Source: Anderseniella sp. Alg231-50
GTDB lineage: Bacteria; Pseudomonadota; Alphaproteobacteria; Rhizobiales; Aestuariivirgaceae
Direction of reading: 5' to 3'
DNA: 64,000 nucleotides
NCBI RefSeq assembly: GCF_900149695.1
Contig: NZ_LT703003.1
Span: forward strand, 186,001-250,000
Of the stretch, positions 35,911 to 45,615 are shown piece after piece. The notes under the pieces are model-generated. The model saw only the letters and a program-made list of their open reading frames with translations. It was not told the origin of the DNA and ran no database searches. How positions within the stretch are numbered: position 1 is the first letter of the stretch; every line of letters starts with the position of its first letter. The position numbers and the translations under genes were made by a program.

Positions 35911-35945
35911 TTACGGTGACAATCTACTAAATGCACGGGTTAACG
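35911..35945 (+). repeat. Short intergenic repeat, copy C
   Basis: TTACGGTGACAATCTACT is followed by AAATGCACGGGTTAACG. It begins 19 bases upstream of the DUF1294 start codon and is in direct orientation with copy B. Confidence 0.75.
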
Positions 35946-36040
35946 TGCTTTCCCCCGCATAATCCGCTTCCGGGTGTGCGGGATGTTGCGCGGACAACAC
36001 GGTTTACACCGCGCGACTCAAGTATAACGATACATCACAC

Positions 36041-37246
36041 CTAAACCCGTTCAACCGCACAAGCTATGCCCTGGCCGACGCCGATGCACATGGTGGCGAG
36101 TGCGAGCTTGCCGCCATTTTCTACCAGCTCCATTGCGGCGCTGCCGGCTATGCGGGTGCCGGACATGCCGAGCGGATGGCCGATGGCGATGGCGCCGCCA
36201 TTGGGGTTTATGTGTTCGCCGTCGTCTGGCAGGCCCAGTTGGCGCAACACCGCCAGGCCTTGTGCGGCAAATGCCTCGTTCAGTTCGACAACGTCAAAGT
36301 CGGCCGGTCTCACGCCGAGGCGCTCACACAGTTTCTGCGTGGCCGGCACCGGGCCGATGCCCATGATGCGCGGGGCAACACCTGCGGTGGCACCGCCAAG
36401 AATGCGCGCGACGGGCGTCAGGCCATGGCGCTTTGCTGCCGCCTCGGACGCGATGATCATGGCGGCAGAGCCGTCATTGACGCCGGACGCATTGCCCGCC
36501 GTCACGCAGCCGCCCTCGCGAAACGGTGCTTTCAGCTTGGCAAGTTGCTCACTTGTTGTTTCCGGGCGCGGGTGTTCGTCCGTATCTACAACAATCGCAT
36601 CACCGCGACGCTGTGGGATTGTCACCGGGGTGATTTCCTTTGCCAGGCGTCCTGAGGCCAGCGCCTTGCCGGCCTTGCCTTGCGAGCGCAGCGCAAACGC
36701 GTCCTGGTCTTCGCGCGATATCTGGTAGTCCTCGGCCACGTTTTCCGCCGTCTCCGGCATGGAATCGACGCCGTACTGCTGCTTCATCAGCTTGTTGACG
36801 AAGCGCCAGCCGATTGTGGTGTCGTACATTTCCGCCCGGCGCGAAAACGCGGTGTCGGCTTTCGGCATCACGAACGGCGCCCGGCTCATGGATTCAACAC
36901 CGCCGGCGATTCCGATTTCGGCTTCGCCCGCCTTGATGGCGCGGGCGACGGTCAGCATGGCGTCCATGCCCGAGCCGCACAGGCGGTTGATGGTGGCACC
37001 CGGCACCGTGTCCGGCAGGCCGGCCAGCAGCAACGACATGCGCGCCACATTGCGATTGTCTTCGCCTGCCTGATTGGCGCAGCCATAAATCACGTCATCG
37101 ATCTGAGCCCAGTCAACGGAACTATTGCGCTGCATCAGGGCGTTGAGCGGTACTGCGCCCAGATCATCGGTGCGCACACCGGACAGGGCACCGCCGAAGC
37201 GGCCGATGGGTGTGCGCACGTAATCGCAAATGAAGGCTTCAGGCAT
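36041..37246 (-). CDS. Acetyl-CoA acyltransferase (thiolase), PcaF-like
   Basis: This 401-residue thiolase has the acyl-accepting Cys in INRLCGSGMDAM (near residue 90), His in GGAIAIGHPLGMSG, and the second Cys in MCIGVGQGIA. The N-terminus (EAFICDYVRTPIGRFGG) resembles 3-oxoadipyl-CoA thiolases (PcaF/PaaJ). No other aromatic-degradation genes are nearby, so a general beta-ketothiolase role remains possible. It lies 7 bases downstream of bioY on the same strand. Confidence 0.9.
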   Translation of the reverse strand: MPEAFICDYVRTPIGRFGGALSGVRTDDLGAVPLNALMQRNSSVDWAQIDDVIYGCANQAGEDNRNVARMSLLLAGLPDTVPGATINRLCGSGMDAMLTVARAIKAGEAEIGIAGGVESMSRAPFVMPKADTAFSRRAEMYDTTIGWRFVNKLMKQQYGVDSMPETAENVAEDYQISREDQDAFALRSQGKAGKALASGRLAKEITPVTIPQRRGDAIVVDTDEHPRPETTSEQLAKLKAPFREGGCVTAGNASGVNDGSAAMIIASEAAAKRHGLTPVARILGGATAGVAPRIMGIGPVPATQKLCERLGVRPADFDVVELNEAFAAQGLAVLRQLGLPDDGEHINPNGGAIAIGHPLGMSGTRIAGSAAMELVENGGKLALATMCIGVGQGIACAVERV

Positions 37247-37253
37247 TGTCGGT

Positions 37254-37850
37254 TCAGCCCTTGCTCGACAACCGCTTCCAGGCGGCCGGGAAGATCAGGG
37301 CAGCCAGAACGATCTTGACGGCATCACCGAGCACAAACGGATACAGGCCGAACACAAGGGCCTTTTCAACGCCGATCAGGTTGCTCAGCCAGGCAAGCCC
37401 GAATGCATAGAGCACGATAGTGCCCGCCGTCATGGCCGCTATCATGGTCAACACATTGCGGTCAAAGCCGCGTTCCGCGAGCCAGCCTGTTACGCCTGCC
37501 GCAAATACGAAACCAACAAGGTAACCGCCGGTCGGGCCTGCCATGTAAGCCAAGCCGATGCCCTTTTCAGGCGTGCCGGAAAATACCGGCATGCCAAGCG
37601 CACCTTCGACCAGATAGAGCGCAACGGTTGCCATGCCGAGGCGCCAGCCGAAGGCAGCGCCAATGCCCATCACCGCAAACGGCTGCATGGTCATCGGCAC
37701 CGGCCAGAACGGCACGGCGATCTTGGCGGACACCCACAAAAGCAGCGAACCTGCAATTGCCAGCATCACCATACGAACGGCGGAAAGACGGCCATTGTCG
37801 CCGAGCAACGTGCCGGCAAGTGTCGGAGAGGTGGCGGAAAGTGCGGTCAT
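37254..37850 (-). CDS. bioY: Biotin transporter substrate-capture protein BioY
   Basis: This 198-residue membrane protein with about six segments contains the BioY pattern VPFWPVPMTMQPFAVMGIGA and GPTGGYLVGFV. It binds biotin and works alone or with an ECF energy module; no bioM or bioN genes are adjacent. The frame is open far upstream, but ATG 37850 starts the conserved protein. It is divergent from the metallo-hydrolase gene, 87 bases away. Confidence 0.92.
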   Translation of the reverse strand: MTALSATSPTLAGTLLGDNGRLSAVRMVMLAIAGSLLLWVSAKIAVPFWPVPMTMQPFAVMGIGAAFGWRLGMATVALYLVEGALGMPVFSGTPEKGIGLAYMAGPTGGYLVGFVFAAGVTGWLAERGFDRNVLTMIAAMTAGTIVLYAFGLAWLSNLIGVEKALVFGLYPFVLGDAVKIVLAALIFPAAWKRLSSKG

Positions 37851-37937
37851 TTTGGGGGAACCCTTCTGGCAAGTTTGACGGATGTTAATTGCTGGTCCAT
37901 GGGTATATTTGCGTTTTGGCTCTGCCGCAATACAACA

Positions 37938-38873
37938 ATGAGTATACCTGACATGAGTGAGTTGTCGTTCGATCATGATTTTGACGTGAAAGCAGGTGAC
38001 TGCGTCCGGCTGAGTGACCAGGTGCGCCGCGTTACCTGCAACAACCCCGGCCCGTTCACCTTCAAGGGCACCAATTCCTATATCGTAGGCACGGGAAAGG
38101 TTGCCATCATCGACCCCGGCCCGGAGGACGAAGACCAGCTTGCAGCCCTGCTGGACGCGGTCCGCGGCGAAACCGTCACCCATGTCATCATTACCCATAC
38201 CCACCGCGATCACTCGCCACTGAGCCGCCGACTGCAGCAGGCAACCGGAGCGAAGACCTATGCATATGGTCCGCACGGGTCGGGCCGTGCCGCCAAGGCG
38301 ATAACCTCGGGCGACGTGACGCTGGATGCCGCCGGCGATCATGAATTCAACCCCGATGTCACCGTCGAACACGGCGACATTGTCGAAGGCGACGGCTGGG
38401 CGCTGGAAAGCGTGTTCACGCCGGGCCATTGCTCCAACCATATGGCGTTTGCCCTGAACGACGAGCAGACGCTGTTTTGCGGCGATCACGTCATGGCCTG
38501 GTCAACCTCGGTAATCGCCCCGCCCGACGGGCACATGGCTGATTATTTTTCCTCCCTGCGCACCCTGATGGCACGCGACCAGGACCGGCTTTACCTGCCG
38601 GGGCATGGTCCGGCCAAACAGAACCCGCAGCGGTTTGCCCGGGCGTTCCTGGCCCACAGGCAAATGCGCGAAAAGGCGGTGCTGCAACACATTGTATCCG
38701 GCGAACGGACCATCATGGGCGTGGTGAAAAAGGTTTATGCCGGCATCGATGCAAAGCTTCACGCAGCAGCGGCGCTGTCAACACTTGCGCATGTGGAACA
38801 CCTGATCGAGCAGAACCTGGTCAGGGCCCATGGTGACCTGTCACTGGACACGGATTATGAGGCGGTCGGTTAA
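37938..38873 (+). CDS. Metallo-beta-lactamase-fold hydrolase
   Basis: This 311-residue protein of the LACTB2-like MBL group has the metal motif THTHRDHSP, then a further His in FTPGHCSNHM, Asp in CGDHVMAW, and His in LPGHGP. A C-terminal helical or winged region follows. Relatives are nucleases or thioester hydrolases, and which applies here cannot be told. Two in-frame ATGs (37938 and 37953) are possible, both with weak ribosome sites. Confidence 0.88.
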   Translation: MSIPDMSELSFDHDFDVKAGDCVRLSDQVRRVTCNNPGPFTFKGTNSYIVGTGKVAIIDPGPEDEDQLAALLDAVRGETVTHVIITHTHRDHSPLSRRLQQATGAKTYAYGPHGSGRAAKAITSGDVTLDAAGDHEFNPDVTVEHGDIVEGDGWALESVFTPGHCSNHMAFALNDEQTLFCGDHVMAWSTSVIAPPDGHMADYFSSLRTLMARDQDRLYLPGHGPAKQNPQRFARAFLAHRQMREKAVLQHIVSGERTIMGVVKKVYAGIDAKLHAAAALSTLAHVEHLIEQNLVRAHGDLSLDTDYEAVG

Positions 38874-38906
38874 GATCAGGTCGCATTGACGAATGCGGAT
38901 CACCAG

Positions 38907-40115
38907 CTAGGTTCGCCCGGCGTCATCACTGGAAAAGTAACGCAACCAGATTTCCGTTCGCGTCTTGTCGCGTGCTTCATAGTCCCGAACAGCCTGCTCA
39001 AGATCGCTGACATCAGGCGTTTCTTTATCAGCGCCGATCTCGGTCAACCGCATTGTATACCAGGCCGTTATGCCGCCCTCGGGGGCGGATGAAAACCTGG
39101 GAAACACCGGCTCAGGCATTTGATCCGCTTTCCACAAGCTCGGAAGTGAAGGCTCAAGGACGAGTGCGCGTGCGAGCCCGACGATATCGACCACGCCGCC
39201 GGCCACAGCTTCCTCGGCCTGCTCACGGGTCTTGAACCCCCCCGTCAGCATAAGGGGCCTGGTTGTCAAGGCGCGGGCGCGCCTGGCGAATTCGATGAAA
39301 TAGGGCCCACGTCCGGCCCCGTCGGAAGCAGACTTTGCTCCGGGGAAGTAGGTGCCACCGCTAATGTCGAGCAGGTCGACCGAAGACCGGTCCAGCGCTG
39401 CCACAACCGCAAGCGCGTCGTCTTCGTCGAAGCCACCCTCGAGCTTGTCTGAGGAATTGAGCTTCACGGCGATTGGGAAATTCTCTCCGACGGCGGCGCG
39501 GATTGCCTCGATGGTCTCCAGCAGGAGCCGCATGCGATTGGAGATGGCTCCTCCGTATTCGTCACTGCGCCTGTTGAACAACGGCGACAGGAACTGACTG
39601 AGCAGAAATCCGTGCGCCGCGTGCACCTGCACACCACCGAAACCGGCCTGCTTCGCCAGGCGGGCCGTTCGCGCAAACTCCGAGGGTAATCCAAGAATCT
39701 CGTTTCTCGTCAATTCCGCACAGCACAGACCCGGCAGGTCGAGAGCGCTCGGGCCTTTGGGATTACTGGTCGGCGAATAAGCAAGCGCTCCTGCGTGGCC
39801 GAGTTGCAGCCAGAGCTGAGTGCCGTTTTCACCGCCCTGCTGGGCAAGTAACCGGAAACGATCAAGCTCGGAAGCCTCGTTGAGTACAAGGTTTCCAGGC
39901 TTCTCAGCGTAGCCGGCAGTTCCCTGCACTTCACCGATTATGGAAATGGCCATACCGCCATTGGCCCACCGCTGGTAAAGCCTGACCTGCTCGGATGTCG
40001 GATGACCGGTACCGTCTCCCAGCGAGTCCGACATGGCCGATTTCGCAATCCGGTTTTTCAAAGTGACACCGCAGGGCAGATCCAACGGCTCAAACAGGTT
40101 ACCTCGTTTTCGCAT
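38907..40115 (-). CDS. NADH:flavin oxidoreductase, old yellow enzyme family
   Basis: This 402-residue FMN-dependent enzyme contains FEPLDLPCGVTLKNRIAKSA, the active-site HAAHG motif (GVQVHAAHGFLLSQFLSP), the FNRRSDEYGG signature, and the phosphate loop around LTGGFKTREQA. Family members reduce activated C=C bonds; some are dienoyl-CoA or N-demethylating enzymes. It lacks the C-terminal FAD/iron-sulphur extension of the large subtype. It precedes an acyl-CoA ligase on the same strand order, 76 bases apart. Confidence 0.92.
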   Translation of the reverse strand: MRKRGNLFEPLDLPCGVTLKNRIAKSAMSDSLGDGTGHPTSEQVRLYQRWANGGMAISIIGEVQGTAGYAEKPGNLVLNEASELDRFRLLAQQGGENGTQLWLQLGHAGALAYSPTSNPKGPSALDLPGLCCAELTRNEILGLPSEFARTARLAKQAGFGGVQVHAAHGFLLSQFLSPLFNRRSDEYGGAISNRMRLLLETIEAIRAAVGENFPIAVKLNSSDKLEGGFDEDDALAVVAALDRSSVDLLDISGGTYFPGAKSASDGAGRGPYFIEFARRARALTTRPLMLTGGFKTREQAEEAVAGGVVDIVGLARALVLEPSLPSLWKADQMPEPVFPRFSSAPEGGITAWYTMRLTEIGADKETPDVSDLEQAVRDYEARDKTRTEIWLRYFSSDDAGRT

Positions 40116-40191
40116 GCACTACTCCGCCGCTACGTTGTCAAACTTTGCACTGGACCGGCAAATCAACCTGACAGGTTGCCTGATTGACCGG

Positions 40192-41829
40192 CTAGGCGGT
40201 TGGCAGGACGTAATCCTTGAGCTGCTCCCTGAGGGTCAGCTTGGAGATCTTGCCGGTAGCCGTGTGCGGGATTTCTGCAACGAAAATCACGTCGTCCGGC
40301 AGCGACCATTTTGCCGTCTTGTCCTTCATGTAATCCAGCACCTGCTCGCGGGTCACGTCGGCATCGTCCTTCTTCACGATCACCAGGATCGGGCGTTCGT
40401 CCCATTTCGGATGCGGCATGCCGATGGCGGCAGCTTCCGCGACACCGGGACATCCGACAGCGGCGTTTTCAAGATCGATGGACGAGATCCACTCGCCGCC
40501 GGACTTGATCACATCCTTGGACCTGTCGGTGATCTGCATGTAGCCGTACTCATCCAGTGTCGACACGTCGCCGGTGTCAAACCAGCCGTCATCATCGAAC
40601 ACTTCGGCACCGTCGCCCTTGGCATAGCTTTTCGCAATACAGGGCCCGCGCACTTTAAGACGGCCGAATGTGGTGCCGTCATGGGGCAGTTCCTTGCCTT
40701 CATCATCGGTAATCTTCATTTCGATCGAATAGGCCGGCCTGCCCTGTTTCAGCTTGATCTGCCACCATTCATCATCACTGAGATGCTCCATTCCGGCCTT
40801 GCGGGTGCCAAGCGATCCCAGCGGGCTCATCTCGGTCATGCCCCAGGCGTGGATCACCTGGGTGTCGTACTTGTCTTCAAATGCCTTCATCATGGACTCA
40901 GGACAGGCCGCACCGCCGATCACCACGCGCTGCAGGTGCGGCAGCTTCAGGTGCGGGTTCTGTTCCAGGTACTGCAGCAGCATCAGCCATACCGTCGGCA
41001 CGGCGGCCGTTGCGGTAACCGCCTCGGTATCCAGCAGTTCATAGATCGCCTCACCATCCATGCGCGGGCCCGGCATCACCATCTTGGCCCCCGCCATCGG
41101 CACGGAAAACGCCAGCGACCAGGCATTGGCGTGGAACATCGGCACCACCGGCATCCACACGTCCTTGCTTGCCATGCACAGCGCATCGCCCCCGCCGCTG
41201 ACCATGGCGTGAAGAACGTTGGAGCGGTGCGAATACATCACACCCTTGGGGTTGCCGGTCGTGCCGGAGGTATAGCACATGCCGCATGCGGTGTTTTCGT
41301 CAAACGACGGCCAGGCCATCGCACGGTCGCCTTCGCCGATAAGTTCTTCGTAGCAGATGGCGTTTTTCAGCGCGGTGCTTTCAGGCATGTTCGCGCCATC
41401 GGTCATGACGACAAAGCCTTTCACATTCGACAGCCTGTCCTGCACACCTTCAAGGATCGGCACGAAACTCAGGTCGATGAAAATCCACTTGCCTTCCCCG
41501 TGATTGATGACATAGGCCAACTGGTCGGCGAACAGGCGCGGGTTCAGGGTGTGAACAACGCAACCCAGGCCCATCAGGCCGTACCATGTTTCCACGTGGC
41601 GGTAGCCGTTCCACGACATTGTGCACACGACATCGCCCAGTTTCAGGCCCAGCCTGCCCTGGGCAGCCGACGCCAGTGCACGGGCGCGATGATCCAGCTC
41701 CCTGTACGTCGTCCTGGATATATCACCTTCGACACGACGCGAGACGATTTCGCGGTCCCCGTGCCATTTCGAAGCATGATCGAGAACAGTGTGCACCAGC
41801 AACGGCCAGTCCTGCATCAAACCCTGCAT
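40192..41829 (-). CDS. Acyl-CoA ligase, AlkK/DmdB-like
   Basis: This 545-residue AMP-forming ligase activates a carboxylic acid to its CoA thioester. The ATP loop is [16 protein letters not shown]; other motifs are [16 protein letters not shown] and the C-terminal catalytic lysine in [13 protein letters not shown]. The type fits medium-chain fatty acid or 3-(methylthio)propionate ligases. ATG 41829 is chosen because GAGGG lies 6 bases upstream; an ATG at 41835 is too close to that site. The substrate is not certain. Confidence 0.9.
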   Translation of the reverse strand: MQGLMQDWPLLVHTVLDHASKWHGDREIVSRRVEGDISRTTYRELDHRARALASAAQGRLGLKLGDVVCTMSWNGYRHVETWYGLMGLGCVVHTLNPRLFADQLAYVINHGEGKWIFIDLSFVPILEGVQDRLSNVKGFVVMTDGANMPESTALKNAICYEELIGEGDRAMAWPSFDENTACGMCYTSGTTGNPKGVMYSHRSNVLHAMVSGGGDALCMASKDVWMPVVPMFHANAWSLAFSVPMAGAKMVMPGPRMDGEAIYELLDTEAVTATAAVPTVWLMLLQYLEQNPHLKLPHLQRVVIGGAACPESMMKAFEDKYDTQVIHAWGMTEMSPLGSLGTRKAGMEHLSDDEWWQIKLKQGRPAYSIEMKITDDEGKELPHDGTTFGRLKVRGPCIAKSYAKGDGAEVFDDDGWFDTGDVSTLDEYGYMQITDRSKDVIKSGGEWISSIDLENAAVGCPGVAEAAAIGMPHPKWDERPILVIVKKDDADVTREQVLDYMKDKTAKWSLPDDVIFVAEIPHTATGKISKLTLREQLKDYVLPTA

Positions 41830-41881
41830 GGGCATCCCTCACTTATGGTCAAGTTTTCTTGTTTGTATGAATACTACTGTT

Positions 41882-43297
41882 TTAGCCCCGTGGATCAATC
41901 GGCAGCCGATTATGGTGGCCCAGAATGTCCTGCAGCAGCTTGCCGCCGGCCAGCACCTGGCCGTCGCAATTGGGCCGGCCGACAATCTGGATACCGACGG
42001 GAAGGTCTTCGGCCGTAAATCCGGCCGGTATGCTCAAGGCGGGCGCGCAGATATTGGTGATCGCATAGACGATACCGAGCCACTCAACGTAATTGTCGAA
42101 TTTCACGCCGTTGCATTCCTCGACATAGCGGTTTTCCACCGGATATGGCGACACGATAGTCGCCGGAGACAACAACAGATCATAGGTATTGAAGAATTCG
42201 AGCCCGCGCTGGAACATGGCGGCGCGCTGGTGTTCGGCCCTGGCGATGTCATCGGCGCTCAGTGCCAGTCCCTGTTCTATGTTCCAGATGACTTCAGGCT
42301 TCAGCTTGTCACGATGGGCGTCCAGCAATGGTTTCATGCCGGTGGCAAACGCCATGGCGCGCAGGACATGAAAACACTCATGGGCCTCCGACAGGTTCGG
42401 CTGGGCGTCTTCGACGACCACGCCGGCCTCTTCAAAGCGGCGGGCGGCAGCCTCGACGATTTCCGCCACTTCGGGATCAACCGGTGTAATGCCAAGATCG
42501 CGCGAGAACGCCACCCGTTTCGGTTTCCAACCCGACCGGGCCTGGTCCAGAAAACTCGTTTGCGGTCGCGGTTTGGATACAGGATCTCCCGGTTCCTCGC
42601 CGCACATGGCGTCAAACAGCAATGCAAGGTCCTCGACATTGCGTGCCATCGGCCCTTCAAGCCCGAGGTTGCCGTCTACCTGGCTTGCCCGGCTGACTGC
42701 AACCCGGCCCGGCGACGGTCGCATACCGCAGATGTTGTTGAACGAGGCGGGATTGCGCAATGAGCCGCCCATGTCAGACCCATGCGCGAGCCATGCCATG
42801 CCGGTTGCAAGCGACACTGCGGCACCGCCGGACGAACCGGCTGCCGAGCGTGCCGTGTTCCACGGATTTAGTGTCCGGCCGAACACTTCATTGAACGTAT
42901 TGGCGCCGGCGCCAAATTCGGGCGTGTTGGACTTGGCGTAGACAATACCGCCTTCGGCCTCCAGATGGCTGACCAGCAGGTCCGACACTTCCGGCACCGT
43001 ATCCGCAAAAATCAGTGACCCTTGTGTTGAACGCACGCCTTCAACATCTGCAAGGTCCTTGATCGGAACCGGCATGCCGGCCAGCAGACCACGCTCGCCA
43101 ACCGGCTTGTTCAACACCTCATCGGCATGGGCACGGGCGCGCTCGAAACACAGTGTGGGAAGCGCGTTCACCTTGCCGTCCACTTCACCAATACGTGCTT
43201 CCAGCGCGTCGAGAAGGTCATGCGGGCTGATTTCGCCGCTTTTGAGCCTTGCAACCAGCGCAGTTGCGCTCTGCTTGATCAGTGACATTTCAGCCAT
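41882..43297 (-). CDS. Amidase, amidase signature family
   Basis: This 471-residue enzyme has the Ser-Ser-Lys triad: the lysine in PVPIKDLADV, the cis-serine and nucleophile in AAGSSGGAAVSLA, and GSDMGGSLRNPAS. The family hydrolyses amides, with broad and unpredictable substrates. ATG 43297 has GAGGGG upstream. It is divergent from the class III aminotransferase gene, 110 bases apart. An amide-to-amine-to-carbonyl pathway is conceivable but unproven. Confidence 0.92.
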   Translation of the reverse strand: MAEMSLIKQSATALVARLKSGEISPHDLLDALEARIGEVDGKVNALPTLCFERARAHADEVLNKPVGERGLLAGMPVPIKDLADVEGVRSTQGSLIFADTVPEVSDLLVSHLEAEGGIVYAKSNTPEFGAGANTFNEVFGRTLNPWNTARSAAGSSGGAAVSLATGMAWLAHGSDMGGSLRNPASFNNICGMRPSPGRVAVSRASQVDGNLGLEGPMARNVEDLALLFDAMCGEEPGDPVSKPRPQTSFLDQARSGWKPKRVAFSRDLGITPVDPEVAEIVEAAARRFEEAGVVVEDAQPNLSEAHECFHVLRAMAFATGMKPLLDAHRDKLKPEVIWNIEQGLALSADDIARAEHQRAAMFQRGLEFFNTYDLLLSPATIVSPYPVENRYVEECNGVKFDNYVEWLGIVYAITNICAPALSIPAGFTAEDLPVGIQIVGRPNCDGQVLAGGKLLQDILGHHNRLPIDPRG

Positions 43298-43407
43298 TGT
43301 GTGCCCCTCATGATTTCTGACATATTCAACCCCAAGCAGATCGAGCGCATTCAATCCCAAACAGATCGTGCGCACCAGCGTGCGCTTGTCAAAAGGTAAA
43401 TTTCAAG

Positions 43408-44796
43408 ATGAACAAACAGCTGTCGAATATTGCCGTACGGGATATCGAAACCCTGATCCACCCTTACACCAATCTCTCGGCGTTCCGTGAGACGGGACCT
43501 ACCATCATCGAGGAAGGCAAGGGCATCTACGTTTATGACAGTGACGGCAAGCAATACATCGAGGGCCTGGCCGGTTTGTGGTGCACATCACTGGGCTATG
43601 GCAACCAGGAAATCGTCGACGTTGCCGCGCAGCAAATGAGCCGCCTGCCGTACACGCATATCTTTGCCGGCAAGTCCAACGACCTGGCCATCGAGCTTGC
43701 CGAAACCCTCAAAGAGCTGGTGCCGTGCGAGGCATCGAAGATGCTGTTCTGCTCGTCGGGCTCGGAAGCCAACGACATGCAGGTCAAGCTGACCTGGTAC
43801 TACAACAATGCGCGCGGCAAGCCTGAAAAGAAGAAACTGATTTCGCGCATCAAGGGCTATCACGGCGTCACGGTTGCGTCCGGCTCACTCACCGGCCTGC
43901 CGCCGGTGCATGCCGACTTCGATCTGCCGATCGAAAACATCATGCACACCTCGTGTCCGCATCATTACCGGTTTGCCGAGGACGGCGAGACGGAAGACGA
44001 ATTCACCACCCGCATGGCAACCGAACTGGAAGACCTGATCATCCGGGAAGGCCCTGAAACCGTTGCCGGTTTCTTCGCCGAACCGATCATGGGTGCCGGT
44101 GGTGTCATCATTCCGCCGGATGGCTACTATGCGAAAATCCAGACAATCCTGGAAAAGTACGATGTCCGCTACATCGCCGATGAAGTGATCTGCGGCTTTG
44201 GCCGGACCGGCAAGTGGTTCGGATCGGAGACCATGGGCATGCAGCCAAGCTCGGTATCAATGGCCAAGGCGATCACCTCCGCCTATATGCCGCTGGGCGG
44301 CATTTCCATCGAGGAAGACCTGTACCAGGCCATGCTCGACCAGTCGAAGAAGATCGGCGTGTTTGGCCACGGCTACACCTATACAGCGCACCCGGTCGCG
44401 TCAGCGGTCGCGCTGAAGACAATCGAGATCTACAAGCGCGACGGCATTGTCGACCATGTAGCCAAGCTGGGGCCGTTGTTTGAAGGCCGGTTCAACAAGC
44501 TGAAGGACCACGAACTGATCGGCGATGTACGGGCCAAGGGCTTCATCGGCGCGGCTGAAATCGTTGAGAACAAAGCCACCAGAGCCTCATTCGATCCGAA
44601 AAAGATGGTTGGCCCGACGATGATGAAGTTTGCCCAGGAACGCGGCCTCATGGTCCGTGCCATGGTGGACTCGATCGCGCTGTGCCCGCCCCTGATCATC
44701 ACTGAAAGCGAAGTCAACGAGATGTTCGACCGCTATGAAGCGGCGCTGGACGACACCGCACAGTGGATCAAAAAGGAAGGCCTTCGCGCCGCCTGA
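43408..44796 (+). CDS. Class III (omega) aminotransferase
   Basis: This 462-residue PLP enzyme resembles omega-transaminases that move amino groups from amines or omega-amino acids to pyruvate. It shows GLAGLWCTSLGYG, SSGSEANDMQVKLTWYY, ADEVICGFGRTGKWFG and the PLP lysine in SMAKAITSAYMPLGG. The start is ATG 43408. It ends directly against the convergent periplasmic-protein gene, with no gap. The amine donor is unknown; a polyamine or beta-alanine is typical of the group. Confidence 0.93.
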   Translation: MNKQLSNIAVRDIETLIHPYTNLSAFRETGPTIIEEGKGIYVYDSDGKQYIEGLAGLWCTSLGYGNQEIVDVAAQQMSRLPYTHIFAGKSNDLAIELAETLKELVPCEASKMLFCSSGSEANDMQVKLTWYYNNARGKPEKKKLISRIKGYHGVTVASGSLTGLPPVHADFDLPIENIMHTSCPHHYRFAEDGETEDEFTTRMATELEDLIIREGPETVAGFFAEPIMGAGGVIIPPDGYYAKIQTILEKYDVRYIADEVICGFGRTGKWFGSETMGMQPSSVSMAKAITSAYMPLGGISIEEDLYQAMLDQSKKIGVFGHGYTYTAHPVASAVALKTIEIYKRDGIVDHVAKLGPLFEGRFNKLKDHELIGDVRAKGFIGAAEIVENKATRASFDPKKMVGPTMMKFAQERGLMVRAMVDSIALCPPLIITESEVNEMFDRYEAALDDTAQWIKKEGLRAA

Positions 44797-45615
44797 TCAG
44801 GGCACATCTATTGTTACAAGCGATGCCCGGCCGGTAGCGAATTCAAGCTGCCGGCCGTTTTTGTGACGCCGGACAGGAGAGGTGATGCGGCTTCCTGCCG
44901 GTTTTCGGGCCACCTCGGCAAACCTGCCGTCCTGCAGGGTCAGGAAAGCAACCTCATCATAAGCGGGGGTCGGAATGGCAAGCGCCTTACGCCCGTCAGA
45001 CAGCGTTACAGCCTCCGTCAGGTCCTGTACCGGCGATCCGATGGCATGATTTGAATAGCCCTTGATACTGGCGACCCGGCGCAGTTTCCCATCGGTGAAT
45101 GTCCAGGCCTGCAGGACCCTCCCCAGATGCGGAGTCCACACGGCGGTAATTTCCAGCGTGCCGTCGCCATCAAGATCGGCGAACTCCGCCGGGTTGAGCC
45201 AGCGGTTCGACCTGCCGATATGCGGGGTTTTCGCCTTGAGCCGGAGCTTGCCGTCAGCAACACCGTACACCGCCAGGGCCGCGCCCTCGCTCAGGCTGCT
45301 GAGCACCACGACGATCTCATCTCGGCCGTCTCCGTCCAGGTCTACCGGGCGAGCCCGGCGATCCTCGAACACGAACCCGTCAGGCAGTACATGTTCATAA
45401 TGTTGGCCGTCGGCCGTCTGGACCATCAGGCCGCCTGCCTCGATGGCATCACCCAGGATGCCATGGGCATATCGTGTCGTGGGACGTGTCAGCCACGCTT
45501 CGGCGACGTCATTCGAACCGGTTGAGATCACACCGTCCGGCAACCCCTCAGCCTCCAGGGCATGAACCTGGCCGCAAACCAGCAGCGCAGACAATGCGAG
45601 TACGAGCCGCTTCAT
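44797..45615 (-). CDS. Periplasmic FG-GAP/VCBS-type repeat protein
   Basis: This 272-residue protein has a signal peptide (MKRLVLALSALLVCGQVHA). At least two calcium-binding-like loops, DLDGDGRDEIVVV and DLDGDGTLEITAV, are typical of beta-propeller FG-GAP repeats. It is predicted to be periplasmic; the function is unknown. Its ATG overlaps the stop of the upstream PLP lyase gene as ATGA, an odd pairing of an exported protein with a cytoplasmic amino-acid enzyme. Confidence 0.8.
   Translation of the reverse strand: MKRLVLALSALLVCGQVHALEAEGLPDGVISTGSNDVAEAWLTRPTTRYAHGILGDAIEAGGLMVQTADGQHYEHVLPDGFVFEDRRARPVDLDGDGRDEIVVVLSSLSEGAALAVYGVADGKLRLKAKTPHIGRSNRWLNPAEFADLDGDGTLEITAVWTPHLGRVLQAWTFTDGKLRRVASIKGYSNHAIGSPVQDLTEAVTLSDGRKALAIPTPAYDEVAFLTLQDGRFAEVARKPAGSRITSPVRRHKNGRQLEFATGRASLVTIDVP

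Noticed and set aside
40033-42018. Very long plus-strand open frame (661 codons) opposite the acyl-CoA ligase
   Set aside because: It is exactly antisense to a well-conserved ligase and its translation is His/Arg-rich with no domain; this is a by-product of GC-rich codon use.
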